Shown here piece by piece: positions 36,333 to 48,362 of a stretch of 64,000 nucleotides of DNA. The stretch is from Sphagnum magellanicum (lineage: Eukaryota; Streptophyta; Sphagnopsida; Sphagnales; Sphagnaceae): contig CM038916.1 in NCBI GenBank assembly GCA_021904315.1, positions 5,917,065 to 5,981,064 on the forward strand, written 5' to 3'. Numbering within the stretch: position 1 is the stretch's first letter; the number at the start of each line of letters is the position of its first letter. Under the pieces are notes generated by a model that saw nothing but the letters and a program-made list of their open reading frames with translations, had not been told where the DNA came from and did no database searches. A program made the translations under genes and the position numbers.

Positions 36333-37479
36333 TGTAAAGGGGTGAAATTACAACCCCCGAACATTACCATCCCCAAGAAGGTAATGCCAAGGAAACAAGA
36401 TCAATTCCTTACTCCCAAAAATAACTATTCTCACTTGCTTATTCTACTACAACTACTCAAGTAGTAGTTAAGAATTCACAAAAAGAAAAAGAAGAAGGTA
36501 GGGTTTGTCATCTAGGGGTAAACCTATCGTCCTAGTTATAAATTATTCCAATAATGTAAGAAGAGGAAAATATAGACAACAGATAGGTCAAATATGAAGA
36601 ATTGCGCAATAATTACCCTCTAGGTCTCTATAATACCTTCAATGCATCAAAACAAGATCCAATGGGTTTGTAGGCCTTCAATAATTCTTTTCCAACCTTC
36701 CCCACACCTATAGACACTCTAAGGGCACTACCTACTATTTGTAGTCCCTTGGAAAGCCTCTTTTTCACTACCTACCATTTGTAACCACTATAAATTCCCT
36801 TGGCTATTGCTTACCATCTATAGCAGTTTCATATACTCTACAAATTTTAGTTCTTCCAAGAGTTTTCTCTTCCTACTACCATATATTAACTGCTACCTCC
36901 ATGTGACAACAAGTGACTTCCTAGTCCAAAAATAAAAAATTTACATATATTCTTACCACTTTTTGTGAAAGAAATGTATAGCTACTATACAAAATGTAAT
37001 AACACATTATGTATGTTTAAACTATACTACCTTTCCTCATATTCTAATAAAATAAATTCATCCAAAACACATGAAGGTTATTCAATTATTTTCTATTGAA
37101 ATAACACACAAGTACAAATACATCTCCAAACTACTCCCTCCTCTCTAATGTTACACCACACACCTTTCCAAAAGAGAATTCTCCATTCCAACTCCAACTA
37201 CAAATTTATCGAATGCCATAAAAATACCCAAATCTTCCTCTAATCTTCCTTCTCCACAAAGTCACACAAAGCTCACATTGACCCCATGAAAATAGGATTT
37301 TTATCGTAATCCCTTCCTATAAATCCCAAAGGTGATTAGGTGGATTACACTTGACCACTCACTAACATGAATTAATTAATCCCACTAACTTCACCCCTTT
37401 GGTAAGGGACAATAAGTCCACCACTAGTAATTAGGATGCCCATGGGACTAACTAGTCTAAAGATTTTTACCCTTTAACA
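36333..37479 (-). repeat. 3' LTR of the minus-strand retrotransposon
   Basis: 1147 bp, aligned over its whole length with 44078-45238 and, inverted, with 39677-40795. Shared landmarks are TGAAATTACAACC, GGTTTGTCATCTA, TCCAATGGGTTTATAGGCCT-like text, AACACATGAAGGTT and ACACAAGTACAAATACAT. Outside it lies TSD CCACT (36328-36332); inside it lies the purine tract. Confidence 0.92.
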
Positions 37480-37482
37480 TTA

Positions 37483-37492
37483 TCCCCTTTCT
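37483..37492 (-). promoter_or_regulatory. Polypurine tract
   Basis: Reads AGAAAGGGGA on the minus strand, three bases from the inner edge of the 3' LTR. This is where plus-strand DNA synthesis of the element would be primed. Confidence 0.65.
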
Positions 37493-37559
37493 ACCTTGGA
37501 AAATGTCCATGTATTCTTTACTATGTGGGTTGAAATTCTGAAGATGTTATATCGCCTAC

Positions 37560-38700
37560 CATCCTGGAGGAAGAGATAATAATTGTGCCTTCAAGGGTCT
37601 TGTAGTTTTCATCTAAGCCTATAATTGCCCTTAGTGTCTAGAAGGTAAATTCATGTTGGGGAATACCTTATGTGTAGCCACCGTTAGAGCTACTAAATGT
37701 GCTAGGTGGGACATTGTCAACCTTGAAATCAAAGAAAACTCTCTTGTATGTCATTAGTTGTCGATGGTAGGCTGCCTTGTTTACCAACATGAGGAGGCGG
37801 GCAACATCCAAAATGGTGTTAAGCTCCCCTTGAGCTCATTCCACCTAGCCTCCCTTTTTTTATCTTTTGTCACTAGGTCATTGCTTCCAACTTCAAGAAG
37901 GTATGGTCCCTAAAAAAAAATTGTATCTAGCCAACCTGGCATTTGCCATAACCACCTTCAAAGTTCGGCACTTCCATTGTAGTAATTAATCTTATAGTTC
38001 GAACATTATTGATCATGTGAATAGGTTTGTTTGGGTCTACAAGTTGGCTTTCGTCTCCTATGACAATTGTAATTATCATTGCACAACATCATCCTTGTGA
38101 TCTTGTTCCACCCTTTAAATACCATGTTAATGCATCAAGGTAAATACCTCATCACTCAATTCACCTAGCCTATCCAATAGCTTCTCCTTGTCTACCGTTT
38201 CCATCTTGAAATGTTCCTCTAGGGTGGTTATATTATAATTTCTCTTGAGGCCTTCCTCAATCTAGATGTCAATTACCTCCCAAAGGTCTTTACTGTCCAT
38301 TGTTAGTTTGTCCATTTGAGCCTCCACCAACATTACCTCCTTGCGCTTCTACTTCAATTGGGTATATGTGTCCTTTGCTTAATCTAGTCAACAATTGAGG
38401 TCATCATTCTTCTCCTTCTCCTCATAAAGATGATTTTCTAACTCAACTACCTTCTCCAAGTGTAGTTGGGCAATTTTCTCCGCCTATTGTTGCCCCTTGA
38501 TGGTAGCTACCATCTCTTTGTCCAACACTTCCATCTACTCCATTACTGCCTCCAAACCTACTGGCCTTTTGTTCCACTACCTTCACTGAAGTCCTAAGGT
38601 TGAAAATGGCTTCTATTATGGATCTCCTTTTATTGCCACTTGATCTAATCACTGGTATTACTTGCCCATTAACAATAAGGTGTTCATCCTCACCCAGTAG
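37560..38700 (-). pseudogene. Decayed coiled-coil coding trace inside the retrotransposon
   Basis: On the minus strand, stop-interrupted text rich in Glu, Lys, Leu and Asp is readable, for example LENHLYEEKEKNDDLN, LVEAQMDKLTMDSKDLWEV and TTLEEHFKMETVDKEKLLDR. It looks like a long coiled coil and lies in the 3' half of the element, where pol would be expected. I do not recognise a pol domain. It may be part of an extended gag or an accessory protein. Confidence 0.45.
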
Positions 38701-39676
38701 TATGTGGTGTGAACAAATTATTAAAAGAGGGTAGGGGAATGTTCTTTGTACCTCCTACTCCTTCAACTCCTGAGCTTCCCTATTAATGTAGATTCTTCCC
38801 CTACCTTCATTGTTTATTGACTTTAGGTGATCCTAGGAGGGACCACATTTGTTGGCTTATTGCCTTCCTGCCAAAGGATTGTCTTGGTCCACTCTCTGCA
38901 AGATGGGCAATAAAAGCAATATGTTGTTATTTTAGTGGTGCTTCTTCCATCTATTCCTTAGGTATGGCAAAAAGGGTAGTACCATTAGCATGATGCTCTA
39001 CACGCTCTCCTTATCTTTGCATAATGGGTTAGGCCATCTTAGGTTCTTCCTCTTCTCCTGTGGGGCCATAATAGCCCTTTTTTCCATTACCTCATGGGGG
39101 GCCATAGTGGTTTCTTTCCACACTAATTACATGCCCATCCCTTCATCCTTTAAAACATCCTCTAATTGAATTTCATTAGGGTTAGTTTGTGTAAACCCTA
39201 CCATGGTGGTTACTCAATAGGGTGAACCATTCCTCCCATTGTGGGTGAGGGTGATGGTACTTTAGATGTCCCATTACCCTCCATTAGACTCTCAAGAAGG
39301 CACCCATCATTTGAATCACTCTCCACATCAAAAACATTCGTTCTAATTATAATAGGTGATCTAATGGGTGGAGTTTGCAAATGTTTAATGTTTATTGGAA
39401 GAAATATCCCATTTGCTGGTATTTTTAGGGGGGAAGGCACTTGTTTTTTAGGTTGCACCCTCTTGCCATGCATTGTTATCTTGGGACTTGGGATGATACC
39501 TTGGTTACCTACTACTTGCCTACAATAGAAGGTATTATCTTAGAAGTGGTTTAATAAGCTACTTAATCTTTCTTTGCCTTCTTCTTTACCACCCCCTCAG
39601 TAAGCAAGTACATTGTTTCCCTCGAATTAGATAAAGGGATGTGCAAAGACCATAGGCTATTATTGACAAACATAAT

Positions 39677-40795
39677 TGTTAATGGGTAGAAATCTTGAAG
39701 CTAATTAGTTCCATAGGCCTCTTAGTAATTAATAGTTATTAATGGTAAACTTATTGTCCTTTACCTAAGGGATGAAGCTAGTGGGATTAAATAACTTGGA
39801 TTAATGAATGGTTGGGGGTAATCCACCTAATCATCTAGGAGATTTTTAAAAAGGGATTAGGATAAGGGCCTTATTTTCTAGGGGTCAATGTGGGCCTTGT
39901 GTGATGTATGGAAAAAGGGGATTAAAGGAAGGGTTGGGGGAATTTTGTGGCATTTGAGACTTTGGTAGAATGAAAGGATAATGGAGAAAGATGTATGTAC
40001 TTAATGTGTGATTTTAATGGAAGAAGGTTGAAGGATTTGAATATCTTGTGTTGCATTTCAATCCTATTAAAAAATATGGATGGTAGAGTAGTTGATATTG
40101 TACAAGTAGAGTGCTCCTATGATCTAGTATTTTTGCATATCTTTTATGATAGAAAGTAATGAAGCATACCTCTGGGTAGCCTTTAGAGTACTAAATGATT
40201 GGTTGCCATAAAAAGGTAGTAGCCAGTTTTGGATGGGGTACATCAAGGAGGAAAAAACCATCAAAGTAGTCACTTGCAAATTAAAATGTACTATTACAGG
40301 TAGTGAGCATAGGTTAAAAGAGGAAGTAGTTGGATGTAGATAGTAGGGAGGTAGAAGGGGGATTTCCCAAGGTGCTACAATCGATAAGAAGAGCCAACCA
40401 AATATTTAAAGGTGTGTGAAAGGAGGGACAATAGTGGCTAACAACCTACAAACATCATTAGGCAACATTAAAGGCATTTGAAAGTATTATAGGGTTAGGG
40501 TGAATAACTATTATTAGGTTTTGATCATTTTTTCATGTGGCATTTCTTTATTTTTTTCCCCCTACCCCTTGGATTAAACCACATAGTGGAAGGTAGGTCT
40601 ATTCTTGGATAACAAACCCTTATTTCCCATATTATGCTTTGTACGACTTCATACTCACTACTTGAATAATTGTAGTAAAGTAAATTACTGAAAAAAAAAT
40701 TCTTTTTTGTTGTGTAATAATATATTGACCTTGTTCCCTTGGTCTTACCTCCTAGAGGATGATAATGATTAGGGGTTGTAATTTCATTCTTCACA
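39677..40795 (+). mobile_element. Solo LTR of the same family, nested and inverted
   Basis: 1119 bp bounded TGTTAATGGG..TTTCATTCTTCACA, the reverse complement of the host element's LTRs as read on the plus strand. Identical 5-bp ATAAT lies on both sides (39672-39676 and 40796-40800). No internal region remains, as expected after LTR-LTR recombination of a later insertion. Shared landmarks in inverse order include GTGGGATTAA, ATCCACCTAATCA, TAATACATTTT-like A/T text and GGTTGTAATTTCA. Confidence 0.92.
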
Positions 40796-40846
40796 ATAAT
40801 AACCTCATTAGGGGGTTTTAAAACAATGGGGGTTACCTATAACTAG

Positions 40847-41130
40847 TTAAAGTCCTTTTTTTTCATCTTCTTCACATCCTACCTCCATATACCAACCTAT
40901 GGATTGGTGTCCCTCAATTAGGAACCATTTCCATAGCAACATGTCCACCACTTGGGCAACGTATAGGACGGGTGGCTTATTACTTCTTAGCAACCTTTTT
41001 TCCATATATGGCTTCAAGCCATGAAACAACATTCTTGTTTAATTCACCTCTTCATTGTTCATTGCCTCCACAATGAACAAGGCTACCATCTTGCTATAGT
41101 AGGTCTGATAGTTCTTCAATTGTACCCTCT
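40847..41130 (-). pseudogene. Gag-like coding trace of the retrotransposon
   Basis: A minus-strand frame reads FHGLKPYMEKRLLRSNKPPV followed by VAQVVDMLLWKW. Upstream, across a stop, it reads LKNYQTYYSKMVALFIVEAM. The pattern (Tyr-rich segment, then GLKP and a hydrophobic helix) recalls the F.xGL.P region of plant retrotransposon gag proteins. It ends about 50 bp from the nested solo LTR. Stops make it non-functional. Confidence 0.5.
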
Positions 41131-44077
41131 ATAATATAATCATACAATCTGGACATATTGTCCATTCATCTTAATGATGGATTAGCCCTCCTTCCCTAGT
41201 TGTATCATCTCATCCACCAATTTTTTACATTTTTTTTGTTATCCCTGGTTGTGTGGGATTTGACCATTCTATGTCCAAACCTTTATAGGGAGTTGAAGTA
41301 TTTCAAAAATCACCTCATGTGTGATCTTTACCTTCTACCCATGTACCATAACCTTGATATTTATTTCATTTACATTTATAGTTCCTAAAAAAAAAAACAT
41401 AAATGAAATCTACCTTATGGACCCCCAATGTAACCTCCATAACCCCCCTTAATCCTACCATCATGGCCCATCTAAAATCATCTTTGATTTTGAACTAGCT
41501 TTTCATCTTCCACAATGGCTTCATTTTTGGGGTTTAAAGGTTGTTACTACCTCCCCCACCATTATCTTTCCTAATGTTACCCTTCCTTTTGGCCCTACCA
41601 TTATGTTATTAGTGGTTCTTAACTTCCTTATTAGCATTTCCTTCATCAAAGTTGGCTTTCGATCTAACTAGTTGGCCTTCCGTATTGCAATGATGCACCC
41701 CCAAACTCCTAAAAAGACTCAAAGGCAAGTCCCAAAATGAAAATAACAAAAAAAGGAATTGGGGTACGTTCCTTAATTCGTAACATTTATAAAGTAAGAG
41801 GGGCATGATGGGGCTTTGAGATGAAGATTAAGACAAGCGACAAGCAGGTCAATTATTCCTATAAATCTACACAAACCAAACAACAAGTTGGTTAGTGCAT
41901 AGTTGGAACACTTTTGGTGCACGGATGAACCCTGGACATATGCGAATTCACAATACTCACCACGGCCTGGGCTTGGGGCAAGCCACCACCTTCCCCTTGA
42001 TAATACTTTCTATGATTGGCCATGGGGGCTACACCCAAATGTCATTTTTCCCAAGACTCCCAAGTTGGAAGTCTTGAAATTTTCAAAATTGGAACTTTGA
42101 CCACTTTGGACACCCAAAACTTCTAATGAAGACCTTCGATTGAGGTGAATTTTAAAGAAAATTTGTAGCCCTTGTCAATAGTTTTCCAACGATATGTGGC
42201 ATACCTCTTGCACGCATGTAATTCATGGCGATTCCCAACTTTTAGTGGTCGAGAATGAAATTGACATTTTGATTCTTGGCTGTTTTTTTGGCCATAACTT
42301 ATGTTGTAAATACTCAAAGGGATCATGCAAGCCCTTTTTAAATATCTACATCTTAAAAGCTTTCCAATGGTAGAAATAAGTCTTCAATCAAATGAATTGT
42401 GACCCCTTTAATCACTCTCTAAAAATTTGAAACTCCATAAGGGCTATAATTCCCAAAGTGAAAGTTCATTTGGGAGTGTGTGGGCTCATTCCCTCACATT
42501 CCCTTGCACTCCTAGGAGTGTGAATGTGATTCCCGGGTTGCACTTTTGGCCCACACCTTTCCATCCCCTTGCCTTAGTCGCAACCCCGCACTATCGTCTT
42601 GTCCTTTTTCTTTTTCATTCGAATATGGTTCATATCCATGTCCTTTTCAAAATCACTAGTATGATGTTTTTAGTTATGTACTCCTCTATCATTTAAAATT
42701 GAAGGATGGTAGTGACATCCTATTGGTTAATGCACTACCTCCCCATACAATTTGCACCATGATGGTGGGTATATGTCCATATACTCTCCCTTTGCTATTG
42801 GGTAGTAGTTATTGTCCCCCCCTTATTCTAATCCAAACATTACCCACAAGTTGAAAAGGTTGGAACATGTGAGAATTGTTGGGTCTTTTTCTGCAAGGGT
42901 AAGCAATGGCTATACCCACATCTAATGGTCCAAGGGAAAGTAGTTTTCCCACTTTTGAATTCGTGCCCTTAAACGATCGTTTGAGTTTTTCAAACCTCCT
43001 CATGGCCTATTTCTTTTCATTTTAAATCTAGTTCTACCACCTCCACCTCAAAGGTAATTACAAATGTGATGCCCATGGTAGTCATTATAGTAGGTGATTT
43101 CATGAAGTGTAAATTACGAGATGCCCTTTGAAATTCACCTTGTAACTTTCCATGGCTACCTCCTTGTGATTGTATTGTTTCTTTTCTTGTATCTTCATCT
43201 TGAAATTTTAGAATGTTGGTCTATTTTTTCTCTGCTACCATCTATGCCATGCCCTTGAGAATAGCTAGGTAACAAGTCTTTTTGAGGGTAAAATCCATTT
43301 TACCTTCCCCTGTTGTTGTTTTTGTTTGTTTTCTGACTTGAAAGATGTTATTTTAGAACTTCATGTTCAAAATCTAACATCCCTCCACTGTGAATGATAC
43401 CAATAGGCAAAATTTACCTCTTGGTCTTCCATGGGTTTTTCCATTTTGACATCAGAAGTGGAAGTGCCCATGATTACCATCCTAGATGGTAGCATCTCCT
43501 CTGCTATCTCTAAATAGTTAGCACTCAATGCTCCTAACTTTTCTTCCATAATTTGTTCCATTTAAAAAATAAATCCATTTGTTACTGTTAGTTCATGATT
43601 AAAATTTTAAAAAAAATCTTCGTGAAAGTATGACATAATTGTTCTTCTAGTGGTTGGTTCACAATAACTACCCTCCTTATTATTGAACTTATGTGGTAAT
43701 AATGAAGTATTTCAAATTAATGTTTATCTTATGGTGTCTAGTTGAGCATTAAGTCTTAAGTCTTTTTTTTGTCTTTCTTGTGTAGTAGTACCTTCCACTT
43801 TGTACTCCAATTTTTGTTTCCCATAGATACCTTCTTCTTAATCCCACTCTCAATCTTGTTTATAGACTATCCTTTCTTTAGGATTGTGGCATGCTATCAT
43901 TAACTAGTAAAGACAATAAAGCCTTTGTTTACCTTCAATAACTAGGTTTTGAAATTTGTTTTTCATTACTCACTTGACCATTCAAATTAAACTTCATTTA
44001 TCCAAAGTAAAGATTATTAACCTTAGTCCCATTCTTGAAAGAATATCCCAAATACAATCCACATGATGGTTGCCAAA

Positions 44078-45238
44078 TGTAAAAGGGTGAAATTACAACC
44101 TTTAAACATTATTGTCCCTAGGAAGGTAACATTGAGGGAACAAGGTCAACTTTTTCTTACTCCCAAATAGAACATGTTAACTCTTTCTTATTCCCAAAAA
44201 GAACTACTTTCATTTGTTTACTTTACTACAACTATAACTATGTAAGTAGTAGTGCAAAGAGAAAAAAGAAGAAAATAAGGTTTGTCATCTAAGGATAGAC
44301 CTACTGTTTTGGCTATAAACTATTCCAATAATGTAAAAGAAAGTATAAACAATAGGCATGTTGAATATGAAGAATGGGTAATAACTACCTTCCATGACTC
44401 TATAATACTTTCAATTCATCATAATGGCATCCAATGGGTTTATAGGCCTTCCATGACTACTATCCAACCTTCCCCACAATTGCAAACCTTCTAAGGGCAT
44501 TGCCTATTGTCTATAGTCCCTTGGAAAGCCTCCTGTTTGCTACCTACCATCTATAGCCACTACAAACTCCTTTGACTTCTACTTACCATCTATAGTAGTC
44601 TCATGTACCTTGAAGACTTCAACTTCCAAGTGTTCTTTCTTCCTATTGCCATATACTAATTGCTACCACCCTATGGTAGAGTGACTTCCTATTTTAGAAA
44701 CTAAAAATTAGCATATAAACTTATCACTTTTTGTAGAAGAAATGTCAAACTACTATATAAAATGTAATAACACGTTATGTAAGCTTAAATTATACTACCT
44801 TTCTTCATATTCTAATAGAATAAACTCAAACAAAACACATGAAGGTTCAACCATTTTCCATTGAAATAATACACAAGTACAAATACATTTCCAAATTACT
44901 CCCTCCTCTCTAGTGTTACACCACACACCTCTCCAAGAAAGAGTTCTCCACTCCAACTCCAAATTACAAACTTATTGAATGCTATAGAAATCTAAATCCT
45001 CCTCTAATCTTCCTTCTTCACAAAGCCACACCCCATGAAAATAAGGTCTTTATGCTAATCCCTTTTTAAAAATCCCATATGTGATTGGGTGGATTACACC
45101 TAACCACTCACTAACATGAATTACTTAATCCCACTAGCTTCACCCCTTTGGTGACGGACAATAAATCTACCACTACTAACTACTAATTACTAAGATGCCT
45201 ATGACACTAATTAGTTTAAAGATTTCTACCCCTTAACA
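44078..45238 (-). repeat. 5' LTR of the minus-strand retrotransposon
   Basis: 1161 bp, TGTAAAAGGG..CCCTTAACA, followed by TSD CCACT (45239-45243). Full-length partner of 36333-37479, with scattered substitutions and indels of a few to about 15 bp. Confidence 0.92.
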
Positions 45239-45243
45239 CCACT

Positions 45244-46010
45244 CATACATACACAAATCCAATAATGACACTTTTTCCAAGCTAATTGCCTGCAACAAAA
45301 GTATGTTCTTTTCCACACCCTAAAAAATTTGGAATGTTCTACCCTTCTCTACCTTTATGATTGAGAGAACTTATTTGTAAACGATGTTCGCCACTTGTGA
45401 AGGCAAGAACATAGCTTTATGATTGAAAGAACTTATTTACAAATTATGTTTGCAACTCGGCAAGAGCATACCTTTATGATTGAGAGAGCTTATCTACAAA
45501 CTATGTTTGCCACTTGTGAGGGCAAGAGCGCACAACTTGGTAGATGAAAGCTTCATGCTCAACTAGAATTTCACGTGTGAGCTTGTTCTTGGACAAGCAT
45601 AACAACTGAACATGAAACTTGTTTTCATGCTGAATTTTGATGAAAACTTGACTATTGAGATACTTTGTAAAAACCTCATGCCATGTTTGCATCTACGACC
45701 CATGTTTCACTCGAGCACCGAGTTCTAGCCCCATGCTTGAGTGATTTATGTAAAACTAAATAATATTGGGCCTCACCTCGGTAACCCATTCTATAAGGAG
45801 TAGGTCCTATATATATATATAGACAGGTAAGAAAATTAGCCACTACTAGGTAAGGGCCAAATTTGCAACCTGCCTATGAACAATCCACAAGCAAATTGTT
45901 AGTAGGTAGGTAGTACAAAAGAGCACCTGAGCTAAACCACTATGGTTAGCTAGGTATAGGGTTAGCTAGGTAGGAACTGGAAGTCAACAGAAAACTGTTT
46001 CCTGACCACT
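45244..46010. other. Spacer with a 60-bp tandem repeat and GTAGGTAG motifs
   Basis: Three imperfect units of about 57-62 bp (TTTATGATTGAGAGAACTTA..AAACTATGTTTGCCACTTGTGA) start near 45354, 45416 and 45473. At 45,900-45,980 GTAGGTAGGTAG and AGCTAGGTAGGAACT occur just before the telobox-bearing leader at 46 kb. Confidence 0.6.
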
Positions 46011-46990
46011 TACCATTCATCCTTCACGGTGGATTCTGGCCGTTTTTTCGTCGCCTGTCCAGGATTAGGGTTTAGGGTTTTAGTCCGTTGGTTGGTGGTG
46101 GCGCGCGTGCTTCGTCGGCATTTTAGGGCAACGAGGCGTCTTCAAAGCTTTGTTGCGATGAGCAACTCCGAAGTCGCTGATCTTGTTACGATTTGCTGCG
46201 GTCTTTCTAGATATCATTCTGGGAATTTGGTCTACTGCGATCTGTTCCTTTTTCCTTCCTCGTCTTGTTTGCTTTTTTTCTGATTTTTTGTTTGAAGTCT
46301 TTTGTTTGTTTTGTGTGGGGTTTTTCAGAGCTAACTGTGTTCCACGTTTTTCTTTGGTTTGGTTTAGGAAGACACAAAAACTACTTCTTGATCGGCTTTC
46401 TTTCAATTCATTCCCAGTAATAATATGCTTCCAGCTCTCGAGACGAGGACTGATGCTGCACTGTGTTGCTGATTCAATACTGTTGTTTTTCTTGCAAAAC
46501 GTGAAGAGAAGAGTAGAGAAGAGAAAAGATCCCATTTCGCTTCTCGCTAGTTACTCTTCGCAGACGGAAAGAGAGCTTGCAGCACACGTTTTGGGTGCTG
46601 TAAGCAATGTCGATCGGTACAACAGGCCATGCGGGATTTACAGTTCCATACAGTCCTGGCTTGTTTCAAATGTTCGACGACAGTTTTTTTATGACCCTTC
46701 TAGCTAGGTCTTTGCTAGGGCTTCTGCTCTCCTCAGACTGCTGTTGAACCCTGGATCCATCTCTGTTGTCTTCCTCATATCTTTCTTCAGCTCATTTTTT
46801 TGGTGACAGATAATAGCGCAATGATGATAATGCCGTGAGGCTTTTTGCGAATGTGCTTAGCACCATGAGCAAATTCTCAAAACGACTTCTTCTTCCACTG
46901 AGCGCGAAGTATAGGTATCGATGTGGTTTTTTCTTTCTTCTTTAATTTAAACGTAATTCATGCACTGTATGTTGAGGGTGATTAGCAGAT
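46011..46990 (+). other. Probable transcribed locus of unknown product (leader-like sequence)
   Basis: GC content rises abruptly; AGGGTTTAGGGTTTTAG (telobox) at 46,067-46,083 precedes GGCGCGCGTGC. The first ATG after it (46158) opens a 41-codon reading beginning MSNSEVADLVTICC, which runs into T-rich, intron-like text. A 174-codon frame to 46707 begins only at a TTG and is Phe/Leu-rich. The composition resembles the leaders at 18.1 kb and 22.4-23.5 kb, so transcription is likely. I cannot assign a protein; a non-coding RNA or a gene with short unrecognised exons remains possible. Confidence 0.4.
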
Positions 46991-47079
46991 AACTTATCTG
47001 ATCTTTTGCCTCTGATGTAAAGGACCTTGCCAATCATTGCTATTATTGCTCACCCATTCGTCCATTGCACATTGCACAT

Positions 47080-47480
47080 TTTTGTTCCGTAAACTTGCGC
47101 ACAAACAAAAACCCCACTGTTGCACACTGGTGTTTCCTATCCTTGCACAACAGTACTTGGGGTTCTTCTGAATCCTATCCTTGCAGACAGAAGTCGTACT
47201 GTTGTACACTGACTGCTGTTTATCCTTGCACAAGAGCACATGGGGTTCTTGTAAATCCTATCCTTGTACGTGAAATCCCTACTGTTGAACACTGGTGAAC
47301 CCTTCTGTGGGAATACTGTTGGACCCAAAAACTCGATTCACTGTTGTTTCCTTAACTTGCACAAAGGGCCACTTGGGTTCGATTAAATCCTGTCCTTTTT
47401 TGCACACAAAAACCTGACTTTTGCACACTGGTATTTCTCATTCTTGCACAAGAGCGCACTTGGGTTCTTGTAAATGGGTT
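47080..47480. repeat. Imperfect minisatellite, unit about 83-86 bp
   Basis: GGGTTCTT/GGGTTCGA-initiated units start near 47159, 47242, 47375 and 47461, with a partial unit before. They contain TATCCTTG-A, ACTGTTG.ACACTGG and CTTGCACAAGAGC. The gap before 47375 is an extra 50 bp. Confidence 0.75.
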
Positions 47481-48282
47481 CTTGTAAATGAAATAGCAAT
47501 CTTGGGTATGATGTATGCAATAGTATTGTCATGGTGTACATACCAGAGTGTGCAGTGAAGAGTGCAACCATGGGGGAAATGGAGAACAGTGAACTCACTA
47601 GATTGATTAGTCGTAGGCCATAATTTTCCACGTGCTTATCATATGTGCACGTTCTGGAAATTGGGTTGGTTGTGGCCAACATAGAATAGGTGCTACAGAC
47701 CAAATTTCAGCAAGGAAGATCTGTTTGAATCAGGAGTACATTTAAAAACTTGTTCTTTAAATGTGTAACAATAGGGCCAGATACCCTAGATCAAATCTTC
47801 ACCATCAACAAAACTAGCAAACAATTTTGCAATTGCAGCTTAGTTTGCTGCAATTGTTTGAGGTTCATCATCTCAGGTTGCAGGCATCCATCTACCCATG
47901 TGCTACAAGATGGAAACAGTAAAAGAGCCCAGTAAAGACAATAGTGGTTCTTACCTTTTGCTCTTTTGGGTCCTTATATGAAAAGTAATCTTTGCTTCAT
48001 TGCATTGCCTGGAATAGAAAAGAGGAAAGATGGGTTATGAAGAATCAAGTGTGAGAAACCATGGAAAAAAACCATTTTATCCAGGTCTGTTGGCAAAACT
48101 TCTCATGAGCTTAATGATGCACAAACTACCAGGAATCTGTGAAGGTTTTTTCAAAGAGCAGATTCTACCTGCATACAATTAGAGAAATAATTGCTCATGA
48201 CATAAACTCCATCAATTTTTATCACCAAAATAAAATTTCAGCAGCTGAACAATTTGCTAACTACTGCAAACAGAAATTGATG
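47481..48282. other. Unassigned sequence
   Basis: Moderate complexity, possibly intronic or 3' to the 46-kb locus. No exon or RNA gene recognised. Confidence 0.4.
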
Positions 48283-48362
48283 TTCTCTCTAAGTTGCAAA
48301 TGTTCATTTCGCATTTTGGGGCTTCTCTCTAAGTTGCAAATGTTCATTTCGCATTTTGGGAA
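48283..48362. repeat. Exact 40-bp tandem duplication
   Basis: The units at 48283 and 48323 both read TTCTCTCTAAGTTGCAAATG and onward to TTTCGCATTTTGGG. They appear identical, so the duplication is recent. Confidence 0.93.

Larger units (their letters stand above)
36333..45238 (-). mobile_element. LTR retrotransposon, full-length structure, minus orientation, no pol recognised
   Basis: Two related direct LTRs (36333-37479 and 44078-45238) are both bounded TGT..ACA on the plus strand (TGTAAAGGGG/TGTAAAAGGG to CTTTAACA/CCTTAACA). The same 5-bp duplication CCACT lies immediately outside, at 36328-36332 and 45239-45243. A purine tract AGAAAGGGGA (minus strand, 37492-37483) sits three bases inside the left LTR, the position of a polypurine tract, and fixes minus orientation. 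Next to the right LTR a minus-strand TGG (44075-44073) could start a primer binding site, though I cannot name the tRNA. The 6.6-kb interior includes a nested solo LTR. The remaining 5.5 kb has only broken minus-strand coding traces. No reverse transcriptase, RNase H, integrase or protease motif was recognised, so the element is non-autonomous or eroded. The LTRs differ visibly, so insertion was not recent. Confidence 0.93.

Noticed and set aside
46183-46707. 174-codon plus-strand frame
   Set aside because: No ATG at its start, Phe/Leu-rich T-driven composition, no recognisable domain; kept only as part of the unassigned 46-kb locus.
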